A DNA stretch of 52,679 nucleotides from Hahella sp. HN01 (GCF_018986435.1 NZ_JAHMIN010000037.1:13388-66066); one strand, 5' to 3'; shown: positions 37,242 through 44,884, numbered from the stretch's first letter. A program made the numbers and translations. The notes: a model not told the origin generated them from the letters alone.

Positions 37242-37464
37242 GTTTCTGCTCCCAGACGCCTTCCCCTCCTCTTTCGACCATAGATAGCAACCATCCAAAA
37301 CACCTCAAGAAGCTGGTTAGCACTGACAAACTTCAATCAACATTCGCCACCCCACATCCGCCAACCTCGGACTCAAACCCTAACAGGCTTACCAACAGCA
37401 GAGATCTTTCGCAAAGGGCTGCTTAAGATTTATGTCAGTTGAGCTATCTGAATTGGGCACACTT

Positions 37465-37494
37465 AAAACGCCAAGAGGCTTATTCAGTAATAAG
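37465..37494 (-). terminator. Possible 3' end of the RtcR-linked tRNA operon
   Basis: On the minus strand downstream of the UUC tRNA, a CTTAT/ATAAG hairpin is followed by GCC-TCTT-GGC and GTTTT. Stems are short, so this is a weak terminator candidate. Confidence 0.3.
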
Positions 37495-37503
37495 AGGAAG
37501 TTT

Positions 37504-37578
37504 TGGTGCGCCAGGACGGAGTCGAACCGACATTACAAGGTTGAAAACCTTGCGTCCTCACCATTAGACGACTGGCGC
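37504..37578 (-). tRNA. tRNA-Glu-like (anticodon UUC), last of the RtcR-linked cluster
   Basis: A 75-nt cloverleaf with acceptor GCGCCAG/CTGGCGC, a tRNA-Glu-type D-arm (TCGTCTAATGGTGAGGAC), anticodon stem CAAGG/CCTTG with loop TTTTCAA, and encoded CCA. Oddities: the acceptor stem is unlike the usual bacterial tRNA-Glu, the discriminator is A instead of G, and the T-stem (GTCGG/CCGTC) has a U-U mismatch. A housekeeping tRNA-Glu is presumably elsewhere (usually in rRNA operons). It lies 25 bp after the GCA tRNA on the same strand. Confidence 0.85.
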
Positions 37579-37603
37579 AATGGGAAAGTGGATATTTATG
37601 CAT

Positions 37604-37678
37604 TGGAGAGGTCGGCGGGACTTGAACCCGCGATCGTCAGTTTTGCAGACTGATGCATTACCGCTCTGCCACGACCTC
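37604..37678 (-). tRNA. tRNA-Cys-like (anticodon GCA), second tRNA of the RtcR-linked cluster
   Basis: A 75-nt cloverleaf with acceptor GAGGTCG/CGACCTC, anticodon stem TCAGT/ACTGA with loop CTGCAAA, T-arm GCGGG-TTCAAGT-CCCGC, discriminator U (a CysRS identity base) and encoded CCA. The first acceptor pairs (GAGGTCG) differ from the GGC-type start common in bacterial tRNA-Cys. It appears functional by structure. Second tRNA from the sigma54 promoter, after the structured RNA. Confidence 0.88.
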
Positions 37679-37715
37679 TTTTTTGATATTAACTTGGCAA
37701 TAATATTGGCATGTT

Positions 37716-37830
37716 AATCATCAGGCGCATGGATGCGCCAGCGCGGCGGCTAGCCGCGGGAGACAGGGACTGACATGTGCAGGCCCTGTCGTTGCAGACA
37801 AATAGAAGGAAGCTATTTGTCTGCCTGATT
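37716..37830 (-). ncRNA. Compact four-hairpin RNA inside the RtcR-linked tRNA operon
   Basis: Four consecutive hairpins fill this 115-nt spacer (plus coordinates): GGCGC/GCGCC (724-739 of the 37-kb block), CGCGGC/GCCGCG (742-758), GACAGGG/CCCTGTC (762-790) and a 12-bp perfect stem GCAGACAAATAG/CTATTTGTCTGC with 7-nt loop (794-824). The ends, AATCA (37716-37720) and TGATT (37826-37830), can close the whole as a multibranch structure. It has no ORF of note and begins three to six bases after the CAU tRNA on the transcribed strand. I do not recognise a known RNA family. Confidence 0.6.
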
Positions 37831-37835
37831 AATAG

Positions 37836-37909
37836 TGCCGCCTGTCGGACTCGAACCGACAACCTATGGCTTATGAAGCCAGTACTCTAACCGATTAAGC
37901 TAAGGCGGC
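37836..37909 (-). tRNA. Atypical tRNA with CAU anticodon (Met or Ile2), first gene after the sigma54 promoter
   Basis: Acceptor GCCGCCT pairs perfectly with AGGCGGC; anticodon loop is TTCATAA; T-arm GTCGG-TTCGAGT-CCGAC is perfect. Oddities: D-stem GCTT/GAGT relies on two G-U pairs, the anticodon stem has a C27-U43 mismatch, and after discriminator A the genome reads CTA instead of CCA, so CCA must be added or the RNA is not charged. It lacks the initiator GGG/CCC anticodon-stem pairs. Elongator Met and lysidine-type Ile2 are both possible; the CCTTAGCT junction resembles Ile2. Confidence 0.75.
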
Positions 37910-37915
37910 GTAAAG

Positions 37916-37970
37916 CGGCTCTCTTTCGCAGACGAGCCGGATTCTGAAGGTATGGCTGCCAGCCAGAATC
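37916..37970 (-). other. Structured 5' leader of the RtcR-linked tRNA operon
   Basis: Between the predicted sigma54 start site (about 37972) and the first tRNA, two hairpins fold: GATTCTG/CAGAATC (37940-37970, with an inner GGC/GCC stem) and CGGCTC/GAGCCG (37916-37939). They nearly fill the leader, leaving only a few bases before the tRNA 5' end at 37909. Confidence 0.5.
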
Positions 37971-37982
37971 TGTAACTGTTAT

Positions 37983-37999
37983 AGCGAGCTGCGTGCCAA
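37983..37999 (-). promoter_or_regulatory. Sigma54 (-24/-12) promoter for the tRNA-like operon
   Basis: The minus strand reads TTGGCACGCAGCTCGCT. This matches the TTGGCACG-N4-TTGC(A/T) consensus with a perfect -24 block and one mismatch in -12 (TCGC), and the GG and GC dinucleotides have the required spacing. Transcription would start near 37972, about 60 nt before the first tRNA. rtcR, a sigma54 activator gene, is divergent immediately upstream. Confidence 0.8.
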
Positions 38000-38027
38000 C
38001 TTATTTTCACCCCACCAAATAGAATCA

Positions 38028-38040
38028 TAAGCAATTGTTT
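38028..38040 (-). promoter_or_regulatory. IHF-like site between the sigma54 promoter and the candidate enhancer
   Basis: On the minus strand AAACAATTGCTTA matches WATCAANNNNTTR at all but one position. IHF bending between enhancer and promoter is usual for sigma54 systems; the location fits. A 13-bp match with one mismatch can arise by chance in AT-rich DNA. Confidence 0.4.
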
Positions 38041-38099
38041 TATAAATGCTTATAGAATTACCGAGCAAAAATACAGTATTGGACGTAGCTTATACGCGC

Positions 38100-38135
38100 A
38101 GCAATAAATATCATGTTTGATATCAAAATATTGCT
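38100..38135. promoter_or_regulatory. Nested dyad upstream of rtcR, candidate RtcR enhancer site
   Basis: AGCAATA/TATTGCT (outer) and ATATCA-TGTT-TGATAT (inner) form nested inverted repeats just before rtcR. The centre is about 145 bp upstream of the predicted start of the tRNA-like operon, a normal enhancer distance, and close enough to the rtcR start codon for autoregulation. Confidence 0.45.
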
Positions 38136-38156
38136 TTGGATACGCCCCAAATTTCG

Positions 38157-39806
38157 ATGAACAGCAAAAATATCGTCCTATCCATTCTCGGCACGACTTT
38201 GGATGTCGTGTCCAAGCGTCGCGGTAAGTTTGAGAAGCGCTGGGAGCGCTGGCGGCCGAACGTCTCCATCACTCAACGCGCCGAGGTCTTCCCGGTGGAT
38301 GAGCTGCATTTACTCAGCGCTGGTAAAGACATGGCGCTTGCCGAAGAAGTCTCTGCGGATATCAATGTCGTCAGCCCGGAAACGCATGTCGCCATCCACG
38401 ATGTCAGCTTTACCTCCCCGTGGGAACTGGAGATCACCTATCTGCAGTTGCGAGACTTTCTTTCCGACTTCAGGTTTGACCCCAGCGCTAATTATTTTTT
38501 CCACATCACGACCGGCTCGCATATTCAGCAGATCGTTATCTTCCTGTTGCACGAATCGCGACTTTTTCCCGGCAAGCTGTTGCAAACAGCGCCACCGAAG
38601 GAAGGTTCGACTGAACCGCGCCACCAAATCATCGACCTGGATCTTTCCAAATACGACGCAATTGCAGAGCGTTTTCGCAAAGATCATCTTGAAGGTGAAG
38701 ACTTTCTGAAATCCGGCATTCAGACTCGCAACCCGGCGTTCAACCGGATGATTCAGCAAATCGAGCTGGTCGCACAGCGCTCTATCGCGCCCATGTTGAT
38801 CACCGGTCCGACTGGCGCCGGCAAGTCCCATATCGCACGCCGCATCTACGAGCTGAAGAAAAAACGCAATCTGGTGAGCGGCGATTTTGTGGAGACCAAC
38901 TGCGCCACGCTGGTGGGCGACAACGCTATGTCCACCTTGTTCGGCCATAAAAAAGGCGCATTCACCGGGGCAGTGGATAAGCGGGACGGCTTACTGAAAC
39001 GTGCGGATAAAGGCATGGTGTTTCTTGATGAAGTCGGCGAGCTGGGTTTGGATGAACAGGCCATGCTGTTACGCGCCATCGAAGACAAATGCTTTCTGCC
39101 CATGGGCGCGGACCTGGAGGAGAAAAGCGACTTTCAGCTGATCGCCGGCGCCAATAAAGATCTTCGCAAAGAAGTGAAAGAAGGTCGCTTCAGAGAGGAC
39201 CTCTTTGCGCGTATCAATTTATGGACTTACCGCCTCCCCGGACTGGCGGAGAGGAAACAGGACGTCGAACCCAACATCGAGTACGAACTGGATCGATTTG
39301 AGCGCAATCATGGCGAGAGAGTGGCGTTCAACAAAGAAGCCCGCGCCCGCTATCTTGAGTTCGCATTGTCTCCCGAGGCGCTTTGGCCCGCCAATTTCCG
39401 CGACCTCAACGCCAGCATCGTGCGCATGGCGACCCTGGCGGACAAAGGACGGATTAAGACGGATCATGTGGACGAGGAGCTACAGCGGTTACGTTATCTG
39501 TGGTCGCACGCGGAATCGCCGGCGATGGCGAGCAGCTTATCTCTGGATGATTTTCTGGCCCAATATCTCGACCTCGAACAGCTTGAGCACGTTGATTATA
39601 TTGAGAAAGTGCAACTGAAAGCCGTCATCGAAGTGTGCAGAAACTGCCGGGACGGCGCAGAGGCGGGACGCACCATTTACAATGCATCCCGGCTTCGCAA
39701 AAAACAGACAAACGACTCCCATCGATTACGTCAATATCTGGCCAAGTACGGCCTTCACTTTGACAGCATCAGTCAATTCAGTCTGAATGGAAATAGCGCC
39801 AGCTAG
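38157..39806 (+). CDS. rtcR: RtcR, sigma54-dependent activator with CARF sensor domain
   Basis: A 549-residue bacterial enhancer-binding protein. The N-terminal CARF domain (about residues 1-180; NIVLSILGTTLDVVSKRRG, FFHITTGSHIQQIVIFLL) senses RNA-damage products in E. coli RtcR. The AAA+ domain has Walker A TGPTGAGKSHIARR, the sigma54-contacting GAFTGA loop in HKKGAFTGAVDKR and Walker B GMVFLDEVGEL. The C-terminal segment (ASRLRKKQTNDSHRLRQYL) is the DNA-binding end. ATG 38157 matches the E. coli start; a TTG at 38136 is alternative. In E. coli, RtcR activates rtcBA, absent here; instead a sigma54 promoter drives the divergent tRNA-like cluster. Its stop overlaps that of the convergent protease gene. 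Confidence 0.93.
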   Translation: MNSKNIVLSILGTTLDVVSKRRGKFEKRWERWRPNVSITQRAEVFPVDELHLLSAGKDMALAEEVSADINVVSPETHVAIHDVSFTSPWELEITYLQLRDFLSDFRFDPSANYFFHITTGSHIQQIVIFLLHESRLFPGKLLQTAPPKEGSTEPRHQIIDLDLSKYDAIAERFRKDHLEGEDFLKSGIQTRNPAFNRMIQQIELVAQRSIAPMLITGPTGAGKSHIARRIYELKKKRNLVSGDFVETNCATLVGDNAMSTLFGHKKGAFTGAVDKRDGLLKRADKGMVFLDEVGELGLDEQAMLLRAIEDKCFLPMGADLEEKSDFQLIAGANKDLRKEVKEGRFREDLFARINLWTYRLPGLAERKQDVEPNIEYELDRFERNHGERVAFNKEARARYLEFALSPEALWPANFRDLNASIVRMATLADKGRIKTDHVDEELQRLRYLWSHAESPAMASSLSLDDFLAQYLDLEQLEHVDYIEKVQLKAVIEVCRNCRDGAEAGRTIYNASRLRKKQTNDSHRLRQYLAKYGLHFDSISQFSLNGNSAS

Positions 39807-41488
39807 GGTTTGCGCCAGCTGGCGGTAACGCTGACGCCGCGATAACTGTGGCGTCCGCGCAACCCGATAAACCATACGCCGGGTTCGGGATTGGGAAACA
39901 CACATTGCTCTTCATTGCCGTCTACAAAAGGGCGGCAGTCATATTTATTCGGCGTGGGACGCACATCGTCGGCGACATAGAGGTCCACATCCCCCGTCCC
40001 ACCAAAGCTCCTGACCACCATTTCGATAGCGCCGCGCGGTACCTCAAAGCGATAGTAGTCCCATTCATTCTCACCTCCTCGCAGATTCTCCAGCCTTAAC
40101 ACGCCCCGCTCCGGCAGCGGCAGATCGCCATTCAGCGCCGCCAGCGCCCGCGCTGCGTCAGCGATGCCTGCGCCGCATCCACCATCACAATCCCCGGGCA
40201 AGGGTCTCGCTCCCAGTTTTATAGCGCTTTCGATCCGTCCCGGCGTCGCTCCTGGGTCAGCTTCATACAGGAGAGCCGCTATCCCCGCCACATGGGGCGT
40301 CGCCATACTGGTGCCTTGATAGAACTGATAGGACTCCTCCCCCGGCACGGTCAGGCCGGTATTCCATATAGACAACACCCCGTTACCGAGCACATCAGTT
40401 TCACCACCCGGCGCAGAGACGTCGACTTTGCGACCGAAATTGGAGTACCAGGCGCGTGCGCCCGCCTTGTTATTTGCAGCAACCGCTATAACGCCTTTGC
40501 AGTTGGCCGGTAGAAAGTGGCGAACATCCGCATTAGCGTTACCAGCGGCGACAACCACCGTGACATTGCGCTGACGCACCATGTTGATGGCTGACTGCAT
40601 GGTCCCGCCACAACGCCCTTCCCCTGTCAGGCTCATATTAATGACCTTGGCGGGGTGCAGATTCTCAGGCGCGCCATCCACCGGCACGCCCGCAGCCCAG
40701 ACCAGAGCGTCCGCAATATCCGACAGATAACCTCCGCATTTGCCCAGCACACGAACTGGCAAAATACGGGCGTTAAACGCCACTCCTGCAACTCCAATTT
40801 GGTTGTTAGTGACGGCGGCGATTGTCCCAGCCACATGCGACCCATGCCAACTGGAGTCTTCCGCCTCCGCTCCGTCGTAACATTCGTTTTGCGCCACCCA
40901 ATCCCCGGGATCACTGGCGTCAGCGTCACGCCCATCGCCATCATTGGCGACAACTGGGTCGCTGATAAAGTCATATCCGGTGACGACATTCGCGTCCATA
41001 TCCGAGTGGGCGACGATTCCCGTATCCAGCACCGCCGCCACGACGCCTGAACCGGTCGCCACGCTCCATGCAGCGGGCGCATTGATGCCCGCGACTTCGT
41101 CAAAATATCCCCATTGCTCGACATAACGCGGGTCATTAGGCGCAAGCGTCTTATGCAGCAATATGTCTTCCTCCACATCAAGAACGCTGGCGTCACTGAG
41201 TAAATCTTGTTTCAACTGCGCCAGCTCAGTCTGAGTCAGCCGGCGTTTTGCCTGATATAAGCGGCGAGAGCCAACAGCGAGAGGGCGTAGATAATCGATG
41301 CTTTGCAAAGCGCTGCGCGCAGCGGGAGAAATTAAAGAGAAGGAGAAAGAGGATGGAGGCGTCGCGGTATCGCCAGCATAGTGAATAATAAATCGTTGCG
41401 GTCGGTAAGCGACATCTTGCGCTAAAGCGCGCGCCCCTTGAAGTCCTGTCAATACTACTACCGTCATCAACAACAAAGCTAATCTCAT
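39803..41488 (-). CDS. Secreted subtilisin-family (S8) protease with C-terminal PPC domain
   Basis: A 561-residue exported protease. The signal peptide is MRLALLLMTVVVLTGLQGARALA, followed by an I9-like propeptide (RFIIHYAGDT to LDVEEDILLHKT). The S8 catalytic triad is complete: Asp in VAAVLDTGIVAHSD, His in SSWHGSHVAGTIAA and Ser in YQGTSMATPHVAGIAAL. The C-terminal 90 residues (WDYYRFEVPRG, DVDLYVADD, GVWFIGLRGRHSYRGVSV) form a PPC domain typical of secreted bacterial proteases. Start ATG 41488 has AAGGA nine bases upstream; an ATG three codons earlier is possible. Probably an extracellular nutrient-acquiring enzyme. Confidence 0.92.
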   Translation of the reverse strand: MRLALLLMTVVVLTGLQGARALAQDVAYRPQRFIIHYAGDTATPPSSFSFSLISPAARSALQSIDYLRPLAVGSRRLYQAKRRLTQTELAQLKQDLLSDASVLDVEEDILLHKTLAPNDPRYVEQWGYFDEVAGINAPAAWSVATGSGVVAAVLDTGIVAHSDMDANVVTGYDFISDPVVANDGDGRDADASDPGDWVAQNECYDGAEAEDSSWHGSHVAGTIAAVTNNQIGVAGVAFNARILPVRVLGKCGGYLSDIADALVWAAGVPVDGAPENLHPAKVINMSLTGEGRCGGTMQSAINMVRQRNVTVVVAAGNANADVRHFLPANCKGVIAVAANNKAGARAWYSNFGRKVDVSAPGGETDVLGNGVLSIWNTGLTVPGEESYQFYQGTSMATPHVAGIAALLYEADPGATPGRIESAIKLGARPLPGDCDGGCGAGIADAARALAALNGDLPLPERGVLRLENLRGGENEWDYYRFEVPRGAIEMVVRSFGGTGDVDLYVADDVRPTPNKYDCRPFVDGNEEQCVFPNPEPGVWFIGLRGRHSYRGVSVTASWRKP

Positions 41489-41778
41489 AACAATCATTCC
41501 TTGACTGAAGTTGCATAAAGTACTGCAGTGAGCAGCCAGCGCTTCCCTACTTCCAAGGATGTACAGAAAACCCGACGCCCGGAAAAGCTGACAGTTCGTT
41601 GACTCTACGAAAAACTTATGACGCGCTCAAGGCGACGTCTGAACGCTTGGCCAGGACAGGAAATATAAGGATCTGTTTTTGCGTCAAATATTTCTTTATG
41701 ACCTTAAAACGGCATAGCTTATAACCGAAACAGAGCTCCCGATCACGATAAATTATTAGAGATTAATTTTCCGTTACC

Positions 41779-41784
41779 TATAAT
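41779..41784 (+). promoter_or_regulatory. Perfect -10 hexamer upstream of the antiporter gene
   Basis: TATAAT at 41779-41784 with a poor -35 (TTAGAG, 17 bp upstream). The 376-bp gap between the divergent protease and antiporter starts shows no other recognisable element. Confidence 0.35.
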
Positions 41785-41864
41785 CTTTCGCCTTTTTATA
41801 GTCAGCGCCCTGTATCTGTACCGAACGGGGTGGCTCTTAATCATTCGTGGAATACAGAAGTAAT

Positions 41865-43184
41865 ATGTCCCAAGCATCTCCCTTAGCTTTGCTTCCGCTG
41901 GCGCTGTTTCTGGCGCTGTTTGTCGGCAGCGGCCTCTGGTATCAGTCAGAGGGCGTTGAGTACGCCTTTTATCAAATCTCCGCGCCAGTCGCGATCCTGC
42001 CCGCTATTCTATTAGCGGTAATGATGGCGCGCGGAACCTTGAATGAGCGCATAGAAACCTTTATCAAGGGCGTCGGCGACAACACAATCATCACCATGGT
42101 TCTGATTTATCTGCTGGCGGGCGGTTTCGCCAGCGTCGCCAAAGCCGTAGGCGGCGTGGATGCTACCGTTAATTTCGGACTCAGCGTGATACCGCCTTCT
42201 CTGGTATTGCCAGGACTGTTCATCATCACCGCTTTCGTCGCTACCGCCATGGGCACCTCCATGGGCACCATCGCCGCTATCGCCCCTATCGCGGTGGGCG
42301 TCGCTGACGCAACGGAACTCCCCATGCTGCTGACTATCGGCACAGTAGTGGGGGGCGCTATGTTCGGCGACAACCTGTCTATTATTTCCGACACCACCAT
42401 CGCCGCCACTCGCACCCAAGGCTGCGAAATGCGCGACAAGTTCAAACTGAACTTCATGATCGCAGCGCCAGCGGCGGTGCTGACCTTAATCTGGTTGTAC
42501 TTCCAGAGCAGTAACGCCGTAGTGGAAGCGCCTAAGGACTATGAATTGATCCGCATCCTGCCCTATGTCGCGGTGCTGGCGCTGGCGGTATTGGGCGTCA
42601 ATGTCATGCTGGTGCTGTTCAGCGGCATTGTGCTGGCGGGTGGAATTGGCTTGTTCATGCAGCCTGACTACAGCGTAGCGTCCTGGTCCAAGGACATCTA
42701 TGCCGGCTACACAGGCATGCAGGAAATTCTGATCCTATCGCTGCTGATCGGCGGCCTGGGCGCCATGATGAAGTCTCAAGGCGGCCTGGACTGGCTGGCG
42801 AAAACCATCGACCGTATCAGCAGACTGGGCGGCGCCAAGCAGCACACCAGCCGCGCGGGCGAATTGAGCATCAGCGCTACCGTCGCCCTGACCAATGTCT
42901 GCACCGCCAATAACACCGTCGCGATTCTTCTGTCCGGCAGCCTGGCGAAAGATATCGCCGACCGCTATCAGGTCGACCCACGCCGCAGCGCCAGCCTGAT
43001 GGACATTTTCTCCTGCGTCGTCCAAGGCGTTATCCCCTACGGCGCACAGGCCCTGCTGGCCTCGTCCCTGGCCAAAGTCTCTCCAGTAGAACTGATCGGC
43101 AACATCCAATATTGCTGGCTACTGGGACTCATGGCGCTGATATCAATTGTCATCGGACTGCCGAAAGGCAAAGTCCAAAGTTAA
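41865..43184 (+). CDS. NhaC-type Na+/H+ antiporter family membrane protein
   Basis: A roughly 439-residue polytopic membrane protein with about ten or more hydrophobic helices, beginning MSQASPLALLPLALFLALFVGSG. Family landmarks of the NhaC/YuiF group include IIAMGTSMGT-like ATAMGTSMGTIAAIAPIAVG, GGAMFGDNLSIISDTTIAATR and ALTNVCTANNTVAILLSG. These proteins exchange Na+ for H+, or amino-acid/dicarboxylate in some cases, across the inner membrane. ATG 41865 is preferred; a GTG at 41847 would add six residues. Substrate is inferred from family only. Confidence 0.85.
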   Translation: MSQASPLALLPLALFLALFVGSGLWYQSEGVEYAFYQISAPVAILPAILLAVMMARGTLNERIETFIKGVGDNTIITMVLIYLLAGGFASVAKAVGGVDATVNFGLSVIPPSLVLPGLFIITAFVATAMGTSMGTIAAIAPIAVGVADATELPMLLTIGTVVGGAMFGDNLSIISDTTIAATRTQGCEMRDKFKLNFMIAAPAAVLTLIWLYFQSSNAVVEAPKDYELIRILPYVAVLALAVLGVNVMLVLFSGIVLAGGIGLFMQPDYSVASWSKDIYAGYTGMQEILILSLLIGGLGAMMKSQGGLDWLAKTIDRISRLGGAKQHTSRAGELSISATVALTNVCTANNTVAILLSGSLAKDIADRYQVDPRRSASLMDIFSCVVQGVIPYGAQALLASSLAKVSPVELIGNIQYCWLLGLMALISIVIGLPKGKVQS

Positions 43185-43197
43185 TGACTTGAATTGG

Positions 43198-43221
43198 AAG
43201 CCCGCTGTTGCGGGCTTTTTT
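43198..43221 (+). terminator. Rho-independent terminator after the antiporter gene
   Basis: AAGCCCGC-TGTT-GCGGGCTT followed by a T-run, 14 bp after the stop. Confidence 0.88.
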
Positions 43222-43248
43222 GATGCAAATAACGGCGCTTATCAGCGC

Positions 43249-44442
43249 TTAGTTTTGAAAAAATACTGAGCGTACTTTTTCCCGCTGCCAGTCCTGAGTT
43301 ATAAAACTATAACGAGACGCTATTCCTTGTGCGCACTCAGAATAGGACACCTCATCCAGAAGCCGTTTAAAAGACTCCTCACATTCCTCAAGATCAGCAT
43401 TTTCCACAACCAAGCCTGCTCCCAGGTCCTGAAGCTTAGACGCATTTAAATGCTGTTCCTGGTGATTTGGCGCAAGTAGCTGAGGCTTACCTTTTAATAA
43501 GGTTTGGCACAAAAGCCCATTCCCGCCATGATGGACGACTATGTCCGCACCCTCTATCAACGAGACTACATCCACTGGGCTTGAAAAGACTTTCATAGTG
43601 TCACTGACATATTCAGAGGCGGCGACTCTTTTATCAGACTTAGGGACGTAAGCGATCACGTTACATCCCGAACGCGACAGCATTAGCATCAAAGCTTCGA
43701 AGAACATAGAGTCTGGCTTAACGTAAGCCAGAACTTTGGGTTTATCATGCTCAGTCCAGCAGATTTCAGATTCACCAAGCGTCATGGATAAAGGACCAAG
43801 ATAATCTCCATCCACCCTTCTCTGGTAAACATCAAGTTCTGGCAAGGTTGTTAGCAACGTTCCCTTTACTCTGAAGAGTTCATCCAGAGACTCCAGCGTC
43901 GCCATTTTTAAGCGGGATAAGACCCGATTAATATTGTCTTGCACCGCCATATGAAGATCGATGTCCTCAGGCTTTTCAGCTTCGCCTGTAATTTTGAGTC
44001 CATAGCGGTTGGGGTCAGGTTCAGCAAAGCTGCTCCCAACAGCAACAGTATCAATACCCAAGCCATAAGCCGCGACTTGTAGCCCTGGCGCAAATTCACA
44101 AACAACTACCTGAGGCTGGTAATTTTGAAGCACTCTCTTCCAACCGCTGACGCAGTCATATAGACAAGCAAGATCCGTAAATCCAAAGTTATATAAAACT
44201 GTTGAAAAGCTAGATACATCATGAACAATCGACCTAGCTCTTCGTCTCCATGCAGGAGCCTGAATGAGTTTAATATTCGGCTCACGAATAAGCTTAGATG
44301 CCGCAACCTTATCTCTTACTGCAACAACAACCTCATATCCGGATTCCTGCAACGACTCAGCAAAGAATAACAAATTACTTAAATGCCCTAAACCTTCACC
44401 CCACTCCCAGGCTAGTAGGATAGTTTTTTTATTAAGCTGCAT
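43249..44442 (-). CDS. UGT-like (GT1-type) glycosyltransferase
   Basis: A 397-residue GT-B fold glycosyltransferase. The N-terminal domain starts KKTILLAWEWGEGLGHLSNLL, whose G-x-GH loop is typical of MurG/UGT-like enzymes. The C-terminal domain carries the donor-site stretch GADIVVHHGGNGLLCQTLLKGKPQLLAPNHQEQHLNA compressed as VVHHGGNGLL and LLAPNHQEQHLNA, matching the HGG...P...EQ pattern of GT1. Acceptor and sugar unknown. It stands alone between the antiporter gene and the Rhs locus; GC content appears lower than in the core genes. Confidence 0.8.
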   Translation of the reverse strand: MQLNKKTILLAWEWGEGLGHLSNLLFFAESLQESGYEVVVAVRDKVAASKLIREPNIKLIQAPAWRRRARSIVHDVSSFSTVLYNFGFTDLACLYDCVSGWKRVLQNYQPQVVVCEFAPGLQVAAYGLGIDTVAVGSSFAEPDPNRYGLKITGEAEKPEDIDLHMAVQDNINRVLSRLKMATLESLDELFRVKGTLLTTLPELDVYQRRVDGDYLGPLSMTLGESEICWTEHDKPKVLAYVKPDSMFFEALMLMLSRSGCNVIAYVPKSDKRVAASEYVSDTMKVFSSPVDVVSLIEGADIVVHHGGNGLLCQTLLKGKPQLLAPNHQEQHLNASKLQDLGAGLVVENADLEECEESFKRLLDEVSYSECAQGIASRYSFITQDWQREKVRSVFFQN

Positions 44443-44758
44443 AATCTATTCAACACACTATTGAGCACAAGGAAACCTCTGAACCATCCATAGTTATCGG
44501 AATATTTCTCTCCGACAGGGAGCTTGAACAACTATAAACTTTTTTCCCGACACCTTTTGCCCCTCGAAGAGCAAAATTAAGGTTTATAAGCCTTAATCAG
44601 CAGTCTGTCCTTGCGATTAAAAGGTCACTGAATGCCAAAAATAGATTTAATCACCCCCTCTACTTGGACAGTCTTCACTCACCGCTCATCCCAGTCTAAT
44701 TCAGAGAAGAGAAAACGATAGCATTCGTTAGCATCAAAGCCACATTTACGTTTTTAGG

Positions 44759-44884
44759 CTAAATGCAGAAGTCTGTAGCACCCCCAAATATATAAGAACG
44801 ATTTGCAGGAGTTTCTGTAGCGGGTATGTTGAACGCCTCAAAAGATGAGCACACGGCTACCAAGGCACCCTCGCAGTTGTCAGT
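44759..44884 (-). pseudogene. Coding remnant downstream of the Rhs/immunity genes
   Basis: An open stretch of 41 codons ending at TAG 44759 (minus strand) reads like protein (NCEGALVAVCSSFEAFNIPA, then FGGATDFCI) but has no start codon and is preceded by a stop. It looks like the tail of a disrupted gene. The rest of 44443-44900 is AT-rich and shows no intact gene, only short open stretches such as one ending at about 44699. Confidence 0.35.

Noticed and set aside
37724-37824. CRISPR array or integron attC site in the hairpin-rich spacer
   Set aside because: The stems have four different sequences, there are no repeated units or spacers, and no cas or integrase gene is nearby.
37836-37909. 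Initiator tRNA-fMet
   Set aside because: It has a normal G1-C72 pair and lacks the three G-C pairs in the anticodon stem that mark initiator tRNA.
43249-44442. Glycosyltransferase as part of the Rhs toxin cluster
   Set aside because: It is separated from the immunity gene by about 570 bp of degenerate DNA and belongs to a metabolic family; shared strand alone is not enough.
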